Below, piece after piece: positions 25,538 to 35,530 of a DNA stretch of 42,944 nucleotides. Source of the stretch: Robiginitomaculum sp. (GTDB taxonomy: Bacteria; Pseudomonadota; Alphaproteobacteria; Caulobacterales; Maricaulaceae). The notes below the pieces were generated by a model. That model did not search any database and had not been told where the DNA came from. It was given only the letters and a program-made list of their open reading frames with translations. Made by a program: the position numbers and the translations under genes. Numbering within the stretch: position 1 is the first letter of the stretch; each line of letters starts with the position of its first letter. The stretch covers positions 1 to 42,944 of the forward strand of contig JAESUG010000204.1 in NCBI GenBank assembly GCA_016763185.1, read 5' to 3'.

Positions 25538-26205
25538 CCTTTGGCGCCGATGACTTACTACAACTATACGCCAAAGGGAAATTCCCGATGGCAGACGACC
25601 GTAACACAGCCCGCGTATCAATCATTGACCCCGACTGGCGCGGCGTTTTACCGCTGGACCGGCTGCATTTACCCCGACGACTACGCCGAACGATACGCCA
25701 AGATCGCTTTAGCGTCCGTATCAATCAAAATTTTCCTACTTGTCTACGTCAATGCGCCGAAATGGCTCCAAACCGAACCGGAACCTGGATCAATCACGGC
25801 ATCGAAGCTCTGTGTCAGCAGCTTTTCTTAACCGGTAACGCCCATTCGGTGGAGTGCTATGTGCAAGACCAACTGGTCGGCGGTTTATATGGGATCACCC
25901 TTGGCGGTGCATTCTTTGGTGAAAGCATGTTCCAGCGGGCAACAAACGCCAGCAAAGTAGCGCTGTTTCATCTGTGCGCTCGCCTGATTAGACAAGGGTT
26001 TAGCTTGTTGGATGTCCAGTTTATCACCGATCATTTAAGCCAATTCGGAGCCATAGAAATACCCCGCAATACCTATCTTGAGCACTTAACAACAGCCCTG
26101 CCCCAAAATCCAAATTTCTCGATAAACCCAGCACCGATGCAAGGAGCCGAAGTATTAGAAATCCTTGACGCTGGCTATTTACAATCCAATACCCACACAT
26201 CGTAA
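25534..26205 (+). CDS. aat: Leucyl/phenylalanyl-tRNA-protein transferase
   Basis: A 223-residue enzyme of the bacterial N-degron pathway that adds Leu or Phe from tRNA to proteins with N-terminal Lys or Arg, marking them for ClpS/ClpAP. The start is GTG at 25534, overlapping the accC TGA by 4 bp; the frame open to 25498 lies inside accC. Motifs are [29 protein letters not shown]-like [27 protein letters not shown]-like [17 protein letters not shown] and [14 protein letters not shown]. The 3' end overlaps the convergent DUF2155 gene by 31 bp. Confidence 0.95.
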   Translation: MTFGADDLLQLYAKGKFPMADDRNTARVSIIDPDWRGVLPLDRLHLPRRLRRTIRQDRFSVRINQNFPTCLRQCAEMAPNRTGTWINHGIEALCQQLFLTGNAHSVECYVQDQLVGGLYGITLGGAFFGESMFQRATNASKVALFHLCARLIRQGFSLLDVQFITDHLSQFGAIEIPRNTYLEHLTTALPQNPNFSINPAPMQGAEVLEILDAGYLQSNTHTS

Positions 26206-26573
26206 ACTGGATGTTCGAGCGGGTTCAGTGCCGGACTGGACGCAAACATCCAACCATTAAAAACGCGAATTCCGTCCACTTCCTGACCGGTGCCGTCGGT
26301 TGCCCGGTCATGTATTGTTAAAAATGCAAAGACTTCTGGCGTTTCCTCTGGGGGTCGTTTTCTGCAATAAAAAGGTTTTATGGTAAGCGCGCCAAATTTG
26401 CTGATCTCCCCTATTTTTACCTCAAAATCATGGGTGCTGGCGGTGACTTTATCTAATCCACGCAACACCACCCGCGTCCCAGGTTTTGAGGATAAATCGC
26501 TTTGCGCAACAGCGGAGAAACCAAATCCAAAATTGCTACATAGGCACAGCAAAATAGCGGTGCGTATCTTCAT
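26175..26573 (-). CDS. DUF2155-domain protein, probably periplasmic
   Basis: A 132-residue protein with a signal peptide (MKIRTAILLCLCSNFGFGFS, cleavage near AVA-QS). The conserved core runs from VVLRGLDKVTA through FGALTIKPFYCRKRPPEETP and [27 protein letters not shown], which matches the DUF2155 family found almost only in Alphaproteobacteria. Two cysteines (in FYCRKRP and LDCK) may form a disulfide. The function is unknown. The start overlaps the mlaD-like stop by 4 bp (ATGA), so it is translated with mlaD and NDUFA12. Confidence 0.9.
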   Translation of the reverse strand: MKIRTAILLCLCSNFGFGFSAVAQSDLSSKPGTRVVLRGLDKVTASTHDFEVKIGEISKFGALTIKPFYCRKRPPEETPEVFAFLTIHDRATDGTGQEVDGIRVFNGWMFASSPALNPLEHPVYDVWVLDCK

Positions 26574-27031
26574 TCTTCGGCGCTTTCGGAACTAGAATTA
26601 CCGGCAAACTGGCCCAATAACCCCAGCAAATCTACTGCGCCTTGGGTGTATTCAAAGCTTTCACCTTGTTGCAGCATGGCGTCCTCAGCGCCAGGTTCAA
26701 TCGAGATATAGGCTGAACCCAATAGGCCATCAGAGACGATTTTAGCCACCGAGTCCTCTGGTATTGGAACATCGGCACGGACACTTAAAGTTAGCTTGGC
26801 ATCATAGGTCGCCGTATCTAAGGTAATATCGGTAATTGTTCCAATTTTAACGCCAGCCAGACGGATATCCGTACCATTGGCAACACCGCCGATGGAGGAA
26901 AAATGGGCAATGAGATCAACCGCGCCGCTTGATCTTTTGTCACCGATCGTTGTTGAAACAAAAAACGCAAAAGCCGCCGCCACAACTAAGACGAACAAGC
27001 CAACAACGGTTTCAGTAAATTGCGTTTTCAT
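26570..27031 (-). CDS. mlaD: MlaD-family lipid-transport protein
   Basis: A 153-residue protein from the ATG at 27031, in ATGA overlap with the NDUFA12 stop; the open frame to 27160 is out-of-frame NDUFA12 sequence. One N-terminal membrane anchor (about 8-27; VGLFVLVVAAAFAFF) is followed by an MCE domain (SSIGGVANGTDIRLAGVKIG; SDGLLGSAYISIEPG). MlaD forms the periplasmic hexamer of the MlaFEDB phospholipid transporter. The mlaE, mlaF and mlaC genes are not adjacent here. The C-terminus is short and acidic. Confidence 0.93.
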   Translation of the reverse strand: MKTQFTETVVGLFVLVVAAAFAFFVSTTIGDKRSSGAVDLIAHFSSIGGVANGTDIRLAGVKIGTITDITLDTATYDAKLTLSVRADVPIPEDSVAKIVSDGLLGSAYISIEPGAEDAMLQQGESFEYTQGAVDLLGLLGQFAGNSSSESAEE

Positions 27032-27432
27032 CCTTGGTTCGGGTCCCATGCTTCGTAATCGCCGGTCGCGGCGTCGCGTTCGCCTGGGCTGGCCAACGAG
27101 CCTTTGCGCCGCCAGGCCCAGATGGTACCGGTGAGATTGGGTTGATGGTCTTTTTCCCACTCTTGGCGAAAAAGCGGTTCTTCGGACGGTGGATGCTCAA
27201 ATGTATGATGTAACCAACCATGCCATTCCGCCGGCACCCGTGAGGCATCGGCATAGCCTTTATAAACTACAAATCGGCGTTTTCTGCCATTAAAGCTCGC
27301 GCGTTTTTCCTCGAAATAGCGATTGCCGCAATCATCCTGCGCCACAAAAACGTACCCACGCAATAGGGTCACCAACGTGCCCAAGGTCGCCCCGTCCCAC
27401 CAAGCAAATAATCGTTTTATAAATTTGAACAT
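27028..27432 (-). CDS. NDUFA12-family complex I-associated protein
   Basis: A 134-residue homologue of the 17.2-kDa mitochondrial complex I subunit NDUFA12. Diagnostic parts are LVGTDEYGNRYYE-like VFVAQDDCGNRYFEEKR, RRFVVYKGYADASRVPAEWHGWLHHTF and the C-terminal YEAWDPNQG. In Alphaproteobacteria this protein is an accessory or assembly subunit of NADH:ubiquinone oxidoreductase; the nuo genes are elsewhere. GAGATC precedes the ATG. It is the first of a three-gene overlap set with mlaD and DUF2155, 53 bp after recO. Confidence 0.95.
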   Translation of the reverse strand: MFKFIKRLFAWWDGATLGTLVTLLRGYVFVAQDDCGNRYFEEKRASFNGRKRRFVVYKGYADASRVPAEWHGWLHHTFEHPPSEEPLFRQEWEKDHQPNLTGTIWAWRRKGSLASPGERDAATGDYEAWDPNQG

Positions 27433-27485
27433 GTTTTGATCTCTGTTTGCACGATGTAATTATGCCGTGTGTCGGCTATCGGTGT

Positions 27486-28208
27486 CTAGGTGTGTTTTAG
27501 CCGTTCGATCATTCTCTCACGCGAATCGGGCAATTGTTTGTCGACTGGCCACAGCACACGATGTTCGAGAAAATGCGCCGTTAATGCCAAACCGTTTTTG
27601 ATGTCATCCGGTTCTAACTCTGAGCTGGATTGGGTAAGAAACCCCGGCAATGGCAATAGTTTATCCAGATATGGCTCGGCAGATTTTGCACAAACCGCCC
27701 GTCCGGTACGCGGCGAGACATGAGTTAAGTTGGTGGTAACACCGGTCGCCGCACATTTGGAAAAATCCAATCCATAGCCAAGTTCAACAAGAATACCGCT
27801 TTCCAGCCGAATAAACAAAGCCGGCCAAATTTGCGGGTTATGCAGTTGCGATACCAAAATTGCAAACGCATCAAACACCCGCGCATGGGCTTCGCGTTCC
27901 GGTAATGTAATGCAAATCATCGCACAAGCGGCGCTAAGACCGCTAAGGGCCAAGGGGTCATCCAATAAGGACGCAATGCTAGAGGCCGCATCCTCCACCA
28001 CAAACATCCCCAAATGCTCGGAAAGTCTGGCCCGCCAAGACAAATGCAGCAAATTCCCCGGTTGCAACAACCCGCGCAGACGCTTGCCGCTCGCGCCGCG
28101 CACCAGTCCGGCACAACGGCCATGTTCGCGGGTTAAAACTTCGACAATCGCGCTGGCTTCACCGTGGCGACGCACCGCTAACACATAGCCGTCTGCGTGC
28201 CATTCCAT
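27486..28208 (-). CDS. recO: DNA repair protein RecO
   Basis: A 240-residue recombination mediator that helps load RecA in the RecFOR pathway. The ATG at 28208 overlaps the era stop by 1 bp (TAATG); the frame open to 28259 lies inside era. The N-terminal OB fold (MEWHADGYVLAVRRHGEASA, then VLTREHGRCAGLVRGASG) is characteristic, and the C-terminal helical domain includes SPRTGRAVC. The zinc-type cysteines are incomplete (one in KCAATG, one in AVCAKSAEPY), as in many proteobacterial RecO proteins. Confidence 0.94.
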   Translation of the reverse strand: MEWHADGYVLAVRRHGEASAIVEVLTREHGRCAGLVRGASGKRLRGLLQPGNLLHLSWRARLSEHLGMFVVEDAASSIASLLDDPLALSGLSAACAMICITLPEREAHARVFDAFAILVSQLHNPQIWPALFIRLESGILVELGYGLDFSKCAATGVTTNLTHVSPRTGRAVCAKSAEPYLDKLLPLPGFLTQSSSELEPDDIKNGLALTAHFLEHRVLWPVDKQLPDSRERMIERLKHT

Positions 28209-29149
28209 TATTCGAAATCCAATCCAAACTCGGTATAACGCTCGCGATCCTGGCTCCAATTGGCGACTTTGACGTGCAAGAATAAATGTACGGTTTGCTC
28301 CATGATTTGCATCAAATCTTGGCGTGAAGCCTGTCCAATGGCTTTGATCACTTTGCCATTTTTGCCAAGTACAATTTTTCGCTGGCTGTCGCGTTCAACA
28401 AAAATAATTTGTCGAATGACAACCGAACCATCCTTTTTTGTTTCCCAACTTTCGGTGGTTACGCTCGCCGAATAAGGCAATTCCTCATGCACACGCAACA
28501 TTAGTTTTTCACGGGTGACTTCCGCCGCTAACAACCGCATTGGCAAATCAGCCACTTGGTCCTTGGGATACAACCACGGGCCAACGGGTGCCTGCTCAGC
28601 CAACATCGTGCGCAAACCCTTTAGTCCAGAACCTTTGGTTGCAGATAACATTAGGATATCGGAATAAATACCTATTTTATTGAATTTTTCCGCTTGCTCT
28701 AACAAGTTTTCTTTTTCTAATAAGTCGATTTTATTGAGCACCAAAATAGATTTTTGACCCAGTTTGGTTAACTCAGCAACAATCGTTGCCACATCCGCTT
28801 TGGCTAGGTTATCTTGAGGTCGCGCTAGCTTTGGCTGATGGGCGCGATACCAAGCGGCGGCATCAACGAGGTGCACAATTTTGTCAGCCTCCTCCGCGCC
28901 CTGCCAAGCAGCGCGAACCATGGCCCGGTCCAGCCGCCGTTTCGGGGTGAAAACACCGGGGGTATCGACCAAGATCACTTGCGAGTTTTCCTCGATCATC
29001 ACGCCGCGTATCGGAAAGCGAGTGGTTTGTACTTTGTGGGTAACAATCGAAACCTTGCTGCCGACCAATGCATTGACCAAGGTTGACTTGCCGGCATTGG
29101 GCGCACCGATTAATGCGGCAAATCCACATCGGGAAACGGGATCGATCAT
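28208..29149 (-). CDS. era: GTPase Era
   Basis: A 313-residue ribosome-assembly GTPase acting on 16S rRNA maturation. The ATG at 29149 overlaps the rnc stop by 4 bp (ATGA). GTPase motifs are G1 GAPNAGKS (15-22), G2 TTRFP, G3 DTPG, G4 NKID and G5 SATKGSG. The C-terminal KH domain includes KIVLGKNGKVIKAIGQASR. The rnc-era-recO order is conserved across Proteobacteria and couples rRNA processing with ribosome assembly. Confidence 0.97.
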   Translation of the reverse strand: MIDPVSRCGFAALIGAPNAGKSTLVNALVGSKVSIVTHKVQTTRFPIRGVMIEENSQVILVDTPGVFTPKRRLDRAMVRAAWQGAEEADKIVHLVDAAAWYRAHQPKLARPQDNLAKADVATIVAELTKLGQKSILVLNKIDLLEKENLLEQAEKFNKIGIYSDILMLSATKGSGLKGLRTMLAEQAPVGPWLYPKDQVADLPMRLLAAEVTREKLMLRVHEELPYSASVTTESWETKKDGSVVIRQIIFVERDSQRKIVLGKNGKVIKAIGQASRQDLMQIMEQTVHLFLHVKVANWSQDRERYTEFGLDFE

Positions 29150-29832
29150 GTTTTTTTCACCACCTGTTCTAGCATTGCTTCCGCCGCCGCAGTTTCTGCA
29201 TGTTGTTTTGAATTGCCTTTTGCGGTTACCGACCATTGCTGTAATTCAACAGACACTTGAAATTCTGGGCGATGATCTGGCCCAACGCGACCGACTTGGG
29301 TGTATATAGGCAACCCATATTGATTGGCCAAGGCCCATTCTTGCAAACTGCTTTTTGGGTCTTTGGTAGTGCCTGAGATATTGGCCAATTGCTCCGCCCA
29401 AAATTGCTTAAAAAAGCGCTGGGCCTCTATCATGCCGCCATCCAGATATAATGCTGCCAGCAAAGCCTCGCACGCATCGCCCAAAATCGACGCTTTTTGC
29501 CGACCGCCATTTTTTTCTTCGGCCTTTGACAAATAAAGCGCTTCGCCTACCCCCGCAGCTATGGCCGCTTTGGCACAAGCTTCTTTGCACACAAGTGTAT
29601 TTAACTGCCGGGCCATTTGGCCTTCCGCTGCATCAATGCTGGCCTCAAATAAATAGTCGGCGACAATCAAACCCAAAATCCGATCGCCTAGGAACTCCAT
29701 ACGTTCATTATCGGCAACCGGTCGTCCATCGCCAAACGAGCCGTGGGTTAATGCGCGGCGCAATACGGCAATATCGGTAAACTGATAGCCAATGCGCTCT
29801 TGCAATGCCTGTTCATGCTGGTGAGAGCTCAC
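29146..29832 (-). CDS. rnc: Ribonuclease III
   Basis: A 228-residue double-stranded-RNA endonuclease that processes rRNA precursors. The start is GTG at 29832, overlapping the lepB stop by 4 bp. The catalytic signature is ERMEFLGDRILGLIVADYL, with a second acidic cluster at LGDACEALLAALYLDGG. The C-terminal dsRNA-binding domain runs from DPKSSLQEWALANQ to SKQHAETAAAEAML. The length is normal. Confidence 0.97.
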   Translation of the reverse strand: MSSHQHEQALQERIGYQFTDIAVLRRALTHGSFGDGRPVADNERMEFLGDRILGLIVADYLFEASIDAAEGQMARQLNTLVCKEACAKAAIAAGVGEALYLSKAEEKNGGRQKASILGDACEALLAALYLDGGMIEAQRFFKQFWAEQLANISGTTKDPKSSLQEWALANQYGLPIYTQVGRVGPDHRPEFQVSVELQQWSVTAKGNSKQHAETAAAEAMLEQVVKKT

Positions 29833-30578
29833 CGATCACTCCGCAAACTAACAAAGCTACGTTTTCTGAAATTCGCCCAAGTCCAAGGTTTTAACAATCG
29901 AAATTCCTCATTGACCGAAATCAATACAATTTCAGCACGACCAATCAGAGCCTCAGCCGACACCACACCCCAAACACGACTGTCTAATGAGTTGTCCCGG
30001 TTGTCACCCATCATGAAAAAATGCCCGTCCGGTACAATCTCAACCGGCGTATTGTCATACGGCGAGCGCCCCCGGTCCCATGTGATATAGCTTTTGCCAT
30101 TGGGCAGGGTTTCGCGAACGCGGGCAACCCGTTGTTGCTGGCCTCCAATGGTGACTATTTCCTCGCCTAACATCTCAACCGGTACTTGTTGGTTATTGAT
30201 CCAAAGCCGGCCATCGCGCATTTGCACCCGGTCCCCCGGCATGCCAATCACCCGTTTTATAAAGTCGGTTCGGTTGTCACGAGGCCATTTGAACACGGCG
30301 ATATCGCCTTGTTTTGGAGTTTGTTCCAAAATTCGACCGGAAAAAAGGTTGGGGGCTAACGGCAAAGAATATTTGGAATAGCCATAAGGATATTTCGAGC
30401 TAACCAGGTAATCACCGATCAATAATTGCGGATACATGCTGGCCGATGGAATATGAAACGGTTGAAAAAACAGGGTTCGCAAAAACAATGCAATCACCAA
30501 CGCCCACAGCAATGTCCAGAACAACTCGACAAACTCACGCCACACAGTGTTGGGTTTTATTTCTGACTTTTCGCTCAT
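29829..30578 (-). CDS. lepB: Signal peptidase I
   Basis: A 249-residue membrane protease that removes signal peptides from exported proteins. It has one N-terminal membrane segment (about 17-38), the catalytic Ser47 in PSASMYP, the catalytic Lys108 in DFIKRVIGMPGD and the box GDNRDNSLDSR. The ATG at 30578 overlaps the acpS stop by 1 bp (TAATG). The lepB-rnc-era order is standard in Proteobacteria. Confidence 0.97.
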   Translation of the reverse strand: MSEKSEIKPNTVWREFVELFWTLLWALVIALFLRTLFFQPFHIPSASMYPQLLIGDYLVSSKYPYGYSKYSLPLAPNLFSGRILEQTPKQGDIAVFKWPRDNRTDFIKRVIGMPGDRVQMRDGRLWINNQQVPVEMLGEEIVTIGGQQQRVARVRETLPNGKSYITWDRGRSPYDNTPVEIVPDGHFFMMGDNRDNSLDSRVWGVVSAEALIGRAEIVLISVNEEFRLLKPWTWANFRKRSFVSLRSDR

Positions 30579-30994
30579 TATTTTATTTTCTCTGATGGCA
30601 CCGGTAATGCTTCGATGATCACAAATGCCTGTGCCAAAGGGTAATCATCGGTGATGGTTAGATGAATGATGGGGGTATGCCCGTTTGGAGTCAAATCGTC
30701 CAGTCGCTTTGCAGCACCGCCGGTCAAAAACATGGCTGGCTTGCCACTTGGCAAATTGACCACCCCTAGCTCTTGCCATGCCACGCCGGACTTCACACCA
30801 CTGCCTAAGGCTTTTGCACACGCCTCTTTTGCCGCAAATCGTTTGGCATAGGAGGCCGCACGATTGTGACGTTTATTCGACTTGCTCCGTTCAACATGGG
30901 TAAATATTCTGCTTTCAAACCGTGGCCCAAATCGTGCCAACGTTTTCTCAATCCGGCGGATATCACAAAGATCGCTACCAATGCCCAAAATCAT
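30578..30994 (-). CDS. acpS: Holo-[acyl-carrier-protein] synthase
   Basis: A 138-residue phosphopantetheinyl transferase that activates ACP with Co[17 protein letters not shown] carries the Mg2+ ligand Asp8, and the second ligand Glu is in [13 protein letters not shown]. It is slightly longer than many homologues owing to a C-terminal tail (PVPSEKIK). The ATG overlaps the pdxJ stop by 4 bp, and pdxJ-acpS adjacency is a common proteobacterial arrangement. Confidence 0.95.
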   Translation of the reverse strand: MILGIGSDLCDIRRIEKTLARFGPRFESRIFTHVERSKSNKRHNRAASYAKRFAAKEACAKALGSGVKSGVAWQELGVVNLPSGKPAMFLTGGAAKRLDDLTPNGHTPIIHLTITDDYPLAQAFVIIEALPVPSEKIK

Positions 30995-31740
30995 GAAACG
31001 CCCTCGGCCCGCGCTTGTGCAATCAAATCCTTCATCTGTTGTACAACTGACGAAATTCCACCGAAAATCGCCTCAGAAACCAAGAAATGCCCGATATTAA
31101 GCTCGCGTATTTGCTCGATGACCGCCACCGGTTTTACGCTGTCAAAGGTCAGGCCATGGCCCGCATGAATTTCCAACCCAAGGCTGGCCCCATAGCGTGC
31201 GCCTTCGCGGATTTGCTGTAATACCAATTCAGCTTGTTCCATATCGCCAGCAAAGAAATGTTCGGCATAGGCACCGGTATGCAGCTCAATCACCGGTGCA
31301 CCCAGTGCTTTGGCGGCATCAATTTGAGTTCGGTCCGCCTCAATGAATAGCGAAACGCGGCTGCCATTTTCCTGCAAAGCCCGTACATAATGGGCCAGAT
31401 GATTGTGTTGCCCCGCCGCATCAAGTCCGCCTTCGGTGGTTCGTTCCTCGCGTTTTTCCGGGACAATACAGGCGGCATGAGGCTTGGCGGCCAAGGCAAT
31501 GGCCAGCATTTCTTCGGTGGCGGCGATCTCCAAATTGAGTGGCACACTGATTTCCTGGCGCAATCGCGCAATATCCGCATCAGAAATATGGCGGCGATCT
31601 TCACGCAAATGCGCCGTGATCCCATCCGCCCCCGCCGCCACCGCCATTTGCGCGGCCCGCACCGGGTCCGGATAAGCAACCCCGCGCGCATTGCGAATGG
31701 TCGCCACATGGTCAATATTCACCCCAAGGCGCGGGATCAT
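30991..31740 (-). CDS. pdxJ: Pyridoxine 5'-phosphate synthase
   Basis: A 249-residue TIM barrel that condenses 1-deoxy-D-xylulose 5-phosphate with 3-amino-2-oxopropyl phosphate. The N-terminus [18 protein letters not shown] is diagnostic, followed by [27 protein letters not shown] and [11 protein letters not shown]. The ATG overlaps the pyrE stop by 4 bp (ATGA). It shares the DXP precursor with the thiazole branch (thiG). Confidence 0.97.
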   Translation of the reverse strand: MIPRLGVNIDHVATIRNARGVAYPDPVRAAQMAVAAGADGITAHLREDRRHISDADIARLRQEISVPLNLEIAATEEMLAIALAAKPHAACIVPEKREERTTEGGLDAAGQHNHLAHYVRALQENGSRVSLFIEADRTQIDAAKALGAPVIELHTGAYAEHFFAGDMEQAELVLQQIREGARYGASLGLEIHAGHGLTFDSVKPVAVIEQIRELNIGHFLVSEAIFGGISSVVQQMKDLIAQARAEGVS

Positions 31741-32324
31741 GCTTGTAACCCCCGACTGCCCGGCTTGATCGCTGGAATTTTTGCCAGATCAACAGGCAGG
31801 TCACCCTCGGCATAGGTTGGAAAATCAACCTCGGCCAAGGCCAATAATGGTACGCCAACATCCGCCGCACCCCCAGAGCGGTTAATCAAACAAGCCTCGG
31901 CCACCACCAAGCCCCCCATTTGTTGGATGGCCGCAATACATTCGCGCGAAGAAAGCCCGGTGGTAACGATGTCTTCGACCACCAAAACCCGTGCGCCCGG
32001 CTTCAACACGAACCCGCGCCGCAATACAAATTCACCGGCCTCGCGTTCCACATACATGGCCGATAAGCCTAATTGCCGGGCGGTTTCATAGCCGGGGATT
32101 AAGCCGCCAACCGCTGGAGAAATAATCACATCAAACGGGCCAAAGCCAGATTGCCTAACTTTGTCAGCCAAGGCCCGGCACAAGCGTTCTGTGCGAACCG
32201 GGTCCATAAACACAAAGGCTTTTTGCAAAAAAAATGGACTGCGCCGCCCGGATGACAAAATAAAATGCCCCTCCAATAGCGCCCCGGCTTGCCTAAACTC
32301 TTCGAGTACTTGCGCTTGGTTCAC
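31737..32324 (-). CDS. pyrE: Orotate phosphoribosyltransferase
   Basis: A 195-residue enzyme of pyrimidine synthesis that joins orotate and PRPP. The PRPP motif is [14 protein letters not shown], with [17 protein letters not shown] near the N-terminus and [15 protein letters not shown] in the middle. The start is GTG at 32324, in GTGA overlap with the rel stop. Its place directly after the (p)ppGpp enzyme gene is seen in several Alphaproteobacteria. Confidence 0.96.
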   Translation of the reverse strand: MNQAQVLEEFRQAGALLEGHFILSSGRRSPFFLQKAFVFMDPVRTERLCRALADKVRQSGFGPFDVIISPAVGGLIPGYETARQLGLSAMYVEREAGEFVLRRGFVLKPGARVLVVEDIVTTGLSSRECIAAIQQMGGLVVAEACLINRSGGAADVGVPLLALAEVDFPTYAEGDLPVDLAKIPAIKPGSRGLQA

Positions 32325-34549
32325 GGCTCTGTTCCTTCTACTTCTTGTCCCTTGACCCGATCTGCGGTGTCAACACAGGCGCAGGCTCGGATGGCGGCTA
32401 CGATATTCCACAAATGCTTTGCATCTAACACTTCTACATCAAACTCCATATCGAAAAAATCCTCGCCGCGACTTAGGGTCTTTACATCCATAATATTCCC
32501 GTTTGAGCGGCCCACCGCATCCGCAATTTCGGCTAACGAGCCAGAGCGATGGATTACGGTTGCCAAAATACGCCCAACCGATGCCCCCTCGGTGGCAGCT
32601 TGTGGGGTCCAGCTAATAGCAGTGGGTTCAATGCCATCATTGATCATGATAGCGGCATTTTCACAATCAACCACATGAACCTCAAAACCCTGCCCACGTT
32701 GGGGTAACGCTAAAATCCGGTCACCGGGGATCGGCGTACAACATTTGGCAAAATGGATGGACACCCCACGCGCCAACCCGTCACCGCCCACATAAAAATC
32801 AGCTGTTTCATCGGTGATCAACTCGCGCCGATAGACGTTTTTCACGGCCTCGCGATCTCGGCCCGGAAATAATGCATCCAAAAAATTCTCACCATTGAGC
32901 AAGCCACGGCCCAATTGAACATATAATTCGTTGATGCCTGATGTTTGCAGACGAGCCGCGGCTTTGGCTAAATTGACTTTTCCGGACAGCCCATTGCTGA
33001 GCAACAACCGCTCCACCAAACGCTTCCCAAGTTTCTTGAACTCTTTGGTTTCTGATTTTTTTATCAAGCGGCGAATGGCAGATCTAGCCCGGCCCGTAAC
33101 GACCATGCTTTCCCAACCTTGCGCCGGCTCTTTACGGCCACCGCGAATAATATCAACTGAATCGCCATTTTGTAACAATGTGCGTAATGGGCGCTCGCGG
33201 CCATTAATGTTGACACCAACACATTCATCGCCAATATCCGTATGCACCGCATAGGCAAAATCAATCGCCGTTGCCCCTTCTGGCAATGGGATCAATTTGC
33301 CATTTGGGGTGAAGGTAAACACTTGATCTTTGAACATTTCCAAACGGGCATGTTCCAAAAAATCATCCGGATCACCACCATGTTCCATAATTTCCAACAA
33401 TGGCTTTAACAGCTCCAACGGGTCGCCACCGGTCGCTTCATCAAAGACGTAACCACCTTGTTTATAGCGCCAATGTGCCGCAACCCCCTGCTCGGCAATT
33501 CGGTCCATTTCATGGGTGCGGATTTGCAACTCAACGCGGACATTGCCTTTGCCAATTACGGTGGTGTGCAAGGATTGATATTGGTTGGGTTTCGGTACCG
33601 AAATAAAATCATGAAACCGGTTTGGCACGCAACGCCAAGAGGTATGGATTAACCCCAATACGGTATAACATTGTTCAACATTTTCGACCAATATCCGAAA
33701 CGCATAAACATCGGCGACTTCGTCAAAGGTAATGTTTTTACGTTGTAGTTTACGCCAGATCGAATAGGGACGTTTTTCGCGGCCATAGACCACCGCCTCA
33801 AACTCTTTATCCAATACCAGATCCGTCAAATTAGCAGATAATTGTTGTACGGCTTGCATATGTCGATCGCGGACAACTTTTAGCCGTTTGGTGGTGGTAA
33901 TATAGGCAGCTGGGTCCAAGTAATGAAACGCTAGGTCTTCTAGCTCCGAGCAAATTTTCTGTACGCCGATCCGCCGCGCTAAAGGTGCATAAATATCCAA
34001 GGTTTCGCGGGCAATTCGTTCGCGTTTTTCGCGTAAAGATATATGGTTCAGCGTTCGCATATTGTGCAAGCGATCTGCTAATTTCACCAATAAAACCCGC
34101 ACATCTTTTGAGATCGCCAACACGAATTTTTGTAAGTTTTCACCTTGCGCCGAGCGGATTGATTTGACCTCAAGCTTGGTCAGCTTGGTTACACCATCGA
34201 CCAAATCCGCAATTTCTTGACCGAAAAGCTGCGCTAGTTCTTCCAAGGTTGCGTCCGTATCTTCAACGGTATCGTGCAATAATGCGGTAATCACAGATGC
34301 ACAATCTAGTCGCAACTCGATTAAAATCGCCGCAACATTCACCGGATGGGCGTAATAGGGTTCGCCAGACTTTCGGGTTTGAGTACCGTGCTTTTCTTTG
34401 GCATAGCTATAGGCTCGGCGCAAACGTTCCACATCCACATCCGGATCATATTTACGAACCGCGTTGATCAGTTGATCTGGTTTAAGAAAGGATGAGCGAA
34501 TACCACCGGAAAATCCGGGGGCGATCGGGGATTTATTCTCCCCTATCAT
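32321..34549 (-). CDS. rel: Bifunctional (p)ppGpp synthetase/hydrolase
   Basis: A 742-residue RelA/SpoT-family enzyme that makes and degrades the stringent-response alarmone. The HD hydrolase domain is intact ([27 protein letters not shown]). The synthetase domain includes [13 protein letters not shown] and the [21 protein letters not shown] region. A TGS domain ([22 protein letters not shown]), helical and CC regions ([14 protein letters not shown]) and a C-terminal ACT domain follow. Both catalytic domains look functional, so this is probably the single long Rel usual in Alphaproteobacteria. The start is 5 bp after the rpoZ stop, with a weak ribosome site. Confidence 0.96.
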   Translation of the reverse strand: MIGENKSPIAPGFSGGIRSSFLKPDQLINAVRKYDPDVDVERLRRAYSYAKEKHGTQTRKSGEPYYAHPVNVAAILIELRLDCASVITALLHDTVEDTDATLEELAQLFGQEIADLVDGVTKLTKLEVKSIRSAQGENLQKFVLAISKDVRVLLVKLADRLHNMRTLNHISLREKRERIARETLDIYAPLARRIGVQKICSELEDLAFHYLDPAAYITTTKRLKVVRDRHMQAVQQLSANLTDLVLDKEFEAVVYGREKRPYSIWRKLQRKNITFDEVADVYAFRILVENVEQCYTVLGLIHTSWRCVPNRFHDFISVPKPNQYQSLHTTVIGKGNVRVELQIRTHEMDRIAEQGVAAHWRYKQGGYVFDEATGGDPLELLKPLLEIMEHGGDPDDFLEHARLEMFKDQVFTFTPNGKLIPLPEGATAIDFAYAVHTDIGDECVGVNINGRERPLRTLLQNGDSVDIIRGGRKEPAQGWESMVVTGRARSAIRRLIKKSETKEFKKLGKRLVERLLLSNGLSGKVNLAKAAARLQTSGINELYVQLGRGLLNGENFLDALFPGRDREAVKNVYRRELITDETADFYVGGDGLARGVSIHFAKCCTPIPGDRILALPQRGQGFEVHVVDCENAAIMINDGIEPTAISWTPQAATEGASVGRILATVIHRSGSLAEIADAVGRSNGNIMDVKTLSRGEDFFDMEFDVEVLDAKHLWNIVAAIRACACVDTADRVKGQEVEGTEP

Positions 34550-34554
34550 CGGCT

Positions 34555-34908
34555 CTAGAACCGATTGTCGGGGGAACCGTCGCGATCCGCCGTTAGCGCC
34601 CGCAACATATCAAGTTCATTGGCGGGTTCTTCTTCTGCTTTTTGCTCAATCGCCAAGCGTTCTTCCTCGATTTCTTCTTCGGGTACGACTTGTTGTAGAC
34701 TTGAGATAAAGCTTTCTAATAGTACGGGAATACTCACCGCTTCTTCGGCGATTTCGCGCAAAGAAACCACAGTGTCTTTGTCATTGTTACGCTCTACCAA
34801 CAACGGCGCACCCGATAAAATCGCTCGTGCTCGATGGGCAGATAGCAATACCAGATCAAACCGGGTATCAACTTTTTCAATACAATCTTCAACCGTTACG
34901 CGGGCCAT
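34555..34908 (-). CDS. rpoZ: RNA polymerase omega subunit
   Basis: A 117-residue omega subunit that helps assemble RNA polymerase and forms part of a ppGpp-binding site in many Proteobacteria. [28 protein letters not shown] is typical, followed by [14 protein letters not shown]. The tail after residue 70 is Glu-rich and longer than in enteric bacteria, as is common in this class. It is the first gene of the rel-to-recO train; folK ends 59 bp upstream. Confidence 0.97.
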   Translation of the reverse strand: MARVTVEDCIEKVDTRFDLVLLSAHRARAILSGAPLLVERNNDKDTVVSLREIAEEAVSIPVLLESFISSLQQVVPEEEIEEERLAIEQKAEEEPANELDMLRALTADRDGSPDNRF

Positions 34909-34967
34909 AGGCGATTCTCACTGGAAATTTTTGTTTCGACGAAGCGCCTTCAATACCCTTGCTGTTT

Positions 34968-35510
34968 TCATTTTGCAATGTCTATTTGCACCGCTTTGAT
35001 GACTTTCGTCGATTTACGGTCATTTATGGCAAGCGCATCGATCAATTTCGAAATTTTAACACCGGTTTTTGGGTGGATCCAATTCGGCGCGACCTCGGCC
35101 AAAGGTAATAACACAAACGCCCGTTCTGTGGCCCGTGGATGGGGCAGCATGACCCGTTCCGTTGCACATTGTAGCTGGCCATAGGCAATCAAGTCCAAAT
35201 CAAGAGTACGCGGCGCGTTGCGCACACCTCGTACCCGGCCAAACCTGGTTTCCATGCGTCCCAATTGGTTGAGCAAGCGAAGCGGCGATAGATGGCTCAT
35301 AAACCCCGCCACCATATTGACAAACGGGGGGTCGTTAGGGTTCGGCCACGCCGGGCTCGACCACAAAGACGAGCATTGTACCAACTGCAAATCATGCTCA
35401 TCCAATGCTCGTAATGCTGTGCAAAGAGTAGCGGCAGGGTCATTATTCGCAAATGGGAGGTTGGCCCCAAATGAAATATAGGCTTTTCTAAATTGTAGTG
35501 GCTGATTCAT
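34968..35510 (-). CDS. folK: 6-Hydroxymethyl-7,8-dihydropterin pyrophosphokinase
   Basis: A 180-residue kinase of folate synthesis. The N-terminus AYISFGANLPFANNDPAATL and the ATP/metal signature RTLDLDLIAYG followed by LPHPRATERAFVLLPLAEVAP are characteristic. The length is normal. The ATG at 35510 lies 20 bp from the divergent NYN-domain gene, so the two share a very short promoter region. The end is 59 bp before rpoZ. Confidence 0.95.
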   Translation of the reverse strand: MNQPLQFRKAYISFGANLPFANNDPAATLCTALRALDEHDLQLVQCSSLWSSPAWPNPNDPPFVNMVAGFMSHLSPLRLLNQLGRMETRFGRVRGVRNAPRTLDLDLIAYGQLQCATERVMLPHPRATERAFVLLPLAEVAPNWIHPKTGVKISKLIDALAINDRKSTKVIKAVQIDIAK

Positions 35511-35530
35511 AGTCTAGGAACTTAACATTT

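Noticed and set aside
27032-27160. Longer MlaD start within NDUFA12
   Set aside because: The ATGA overlap at 27028-27031 gives a normal membrane-anchored MlaD; the extension is a basic shadow of NDUFA12.
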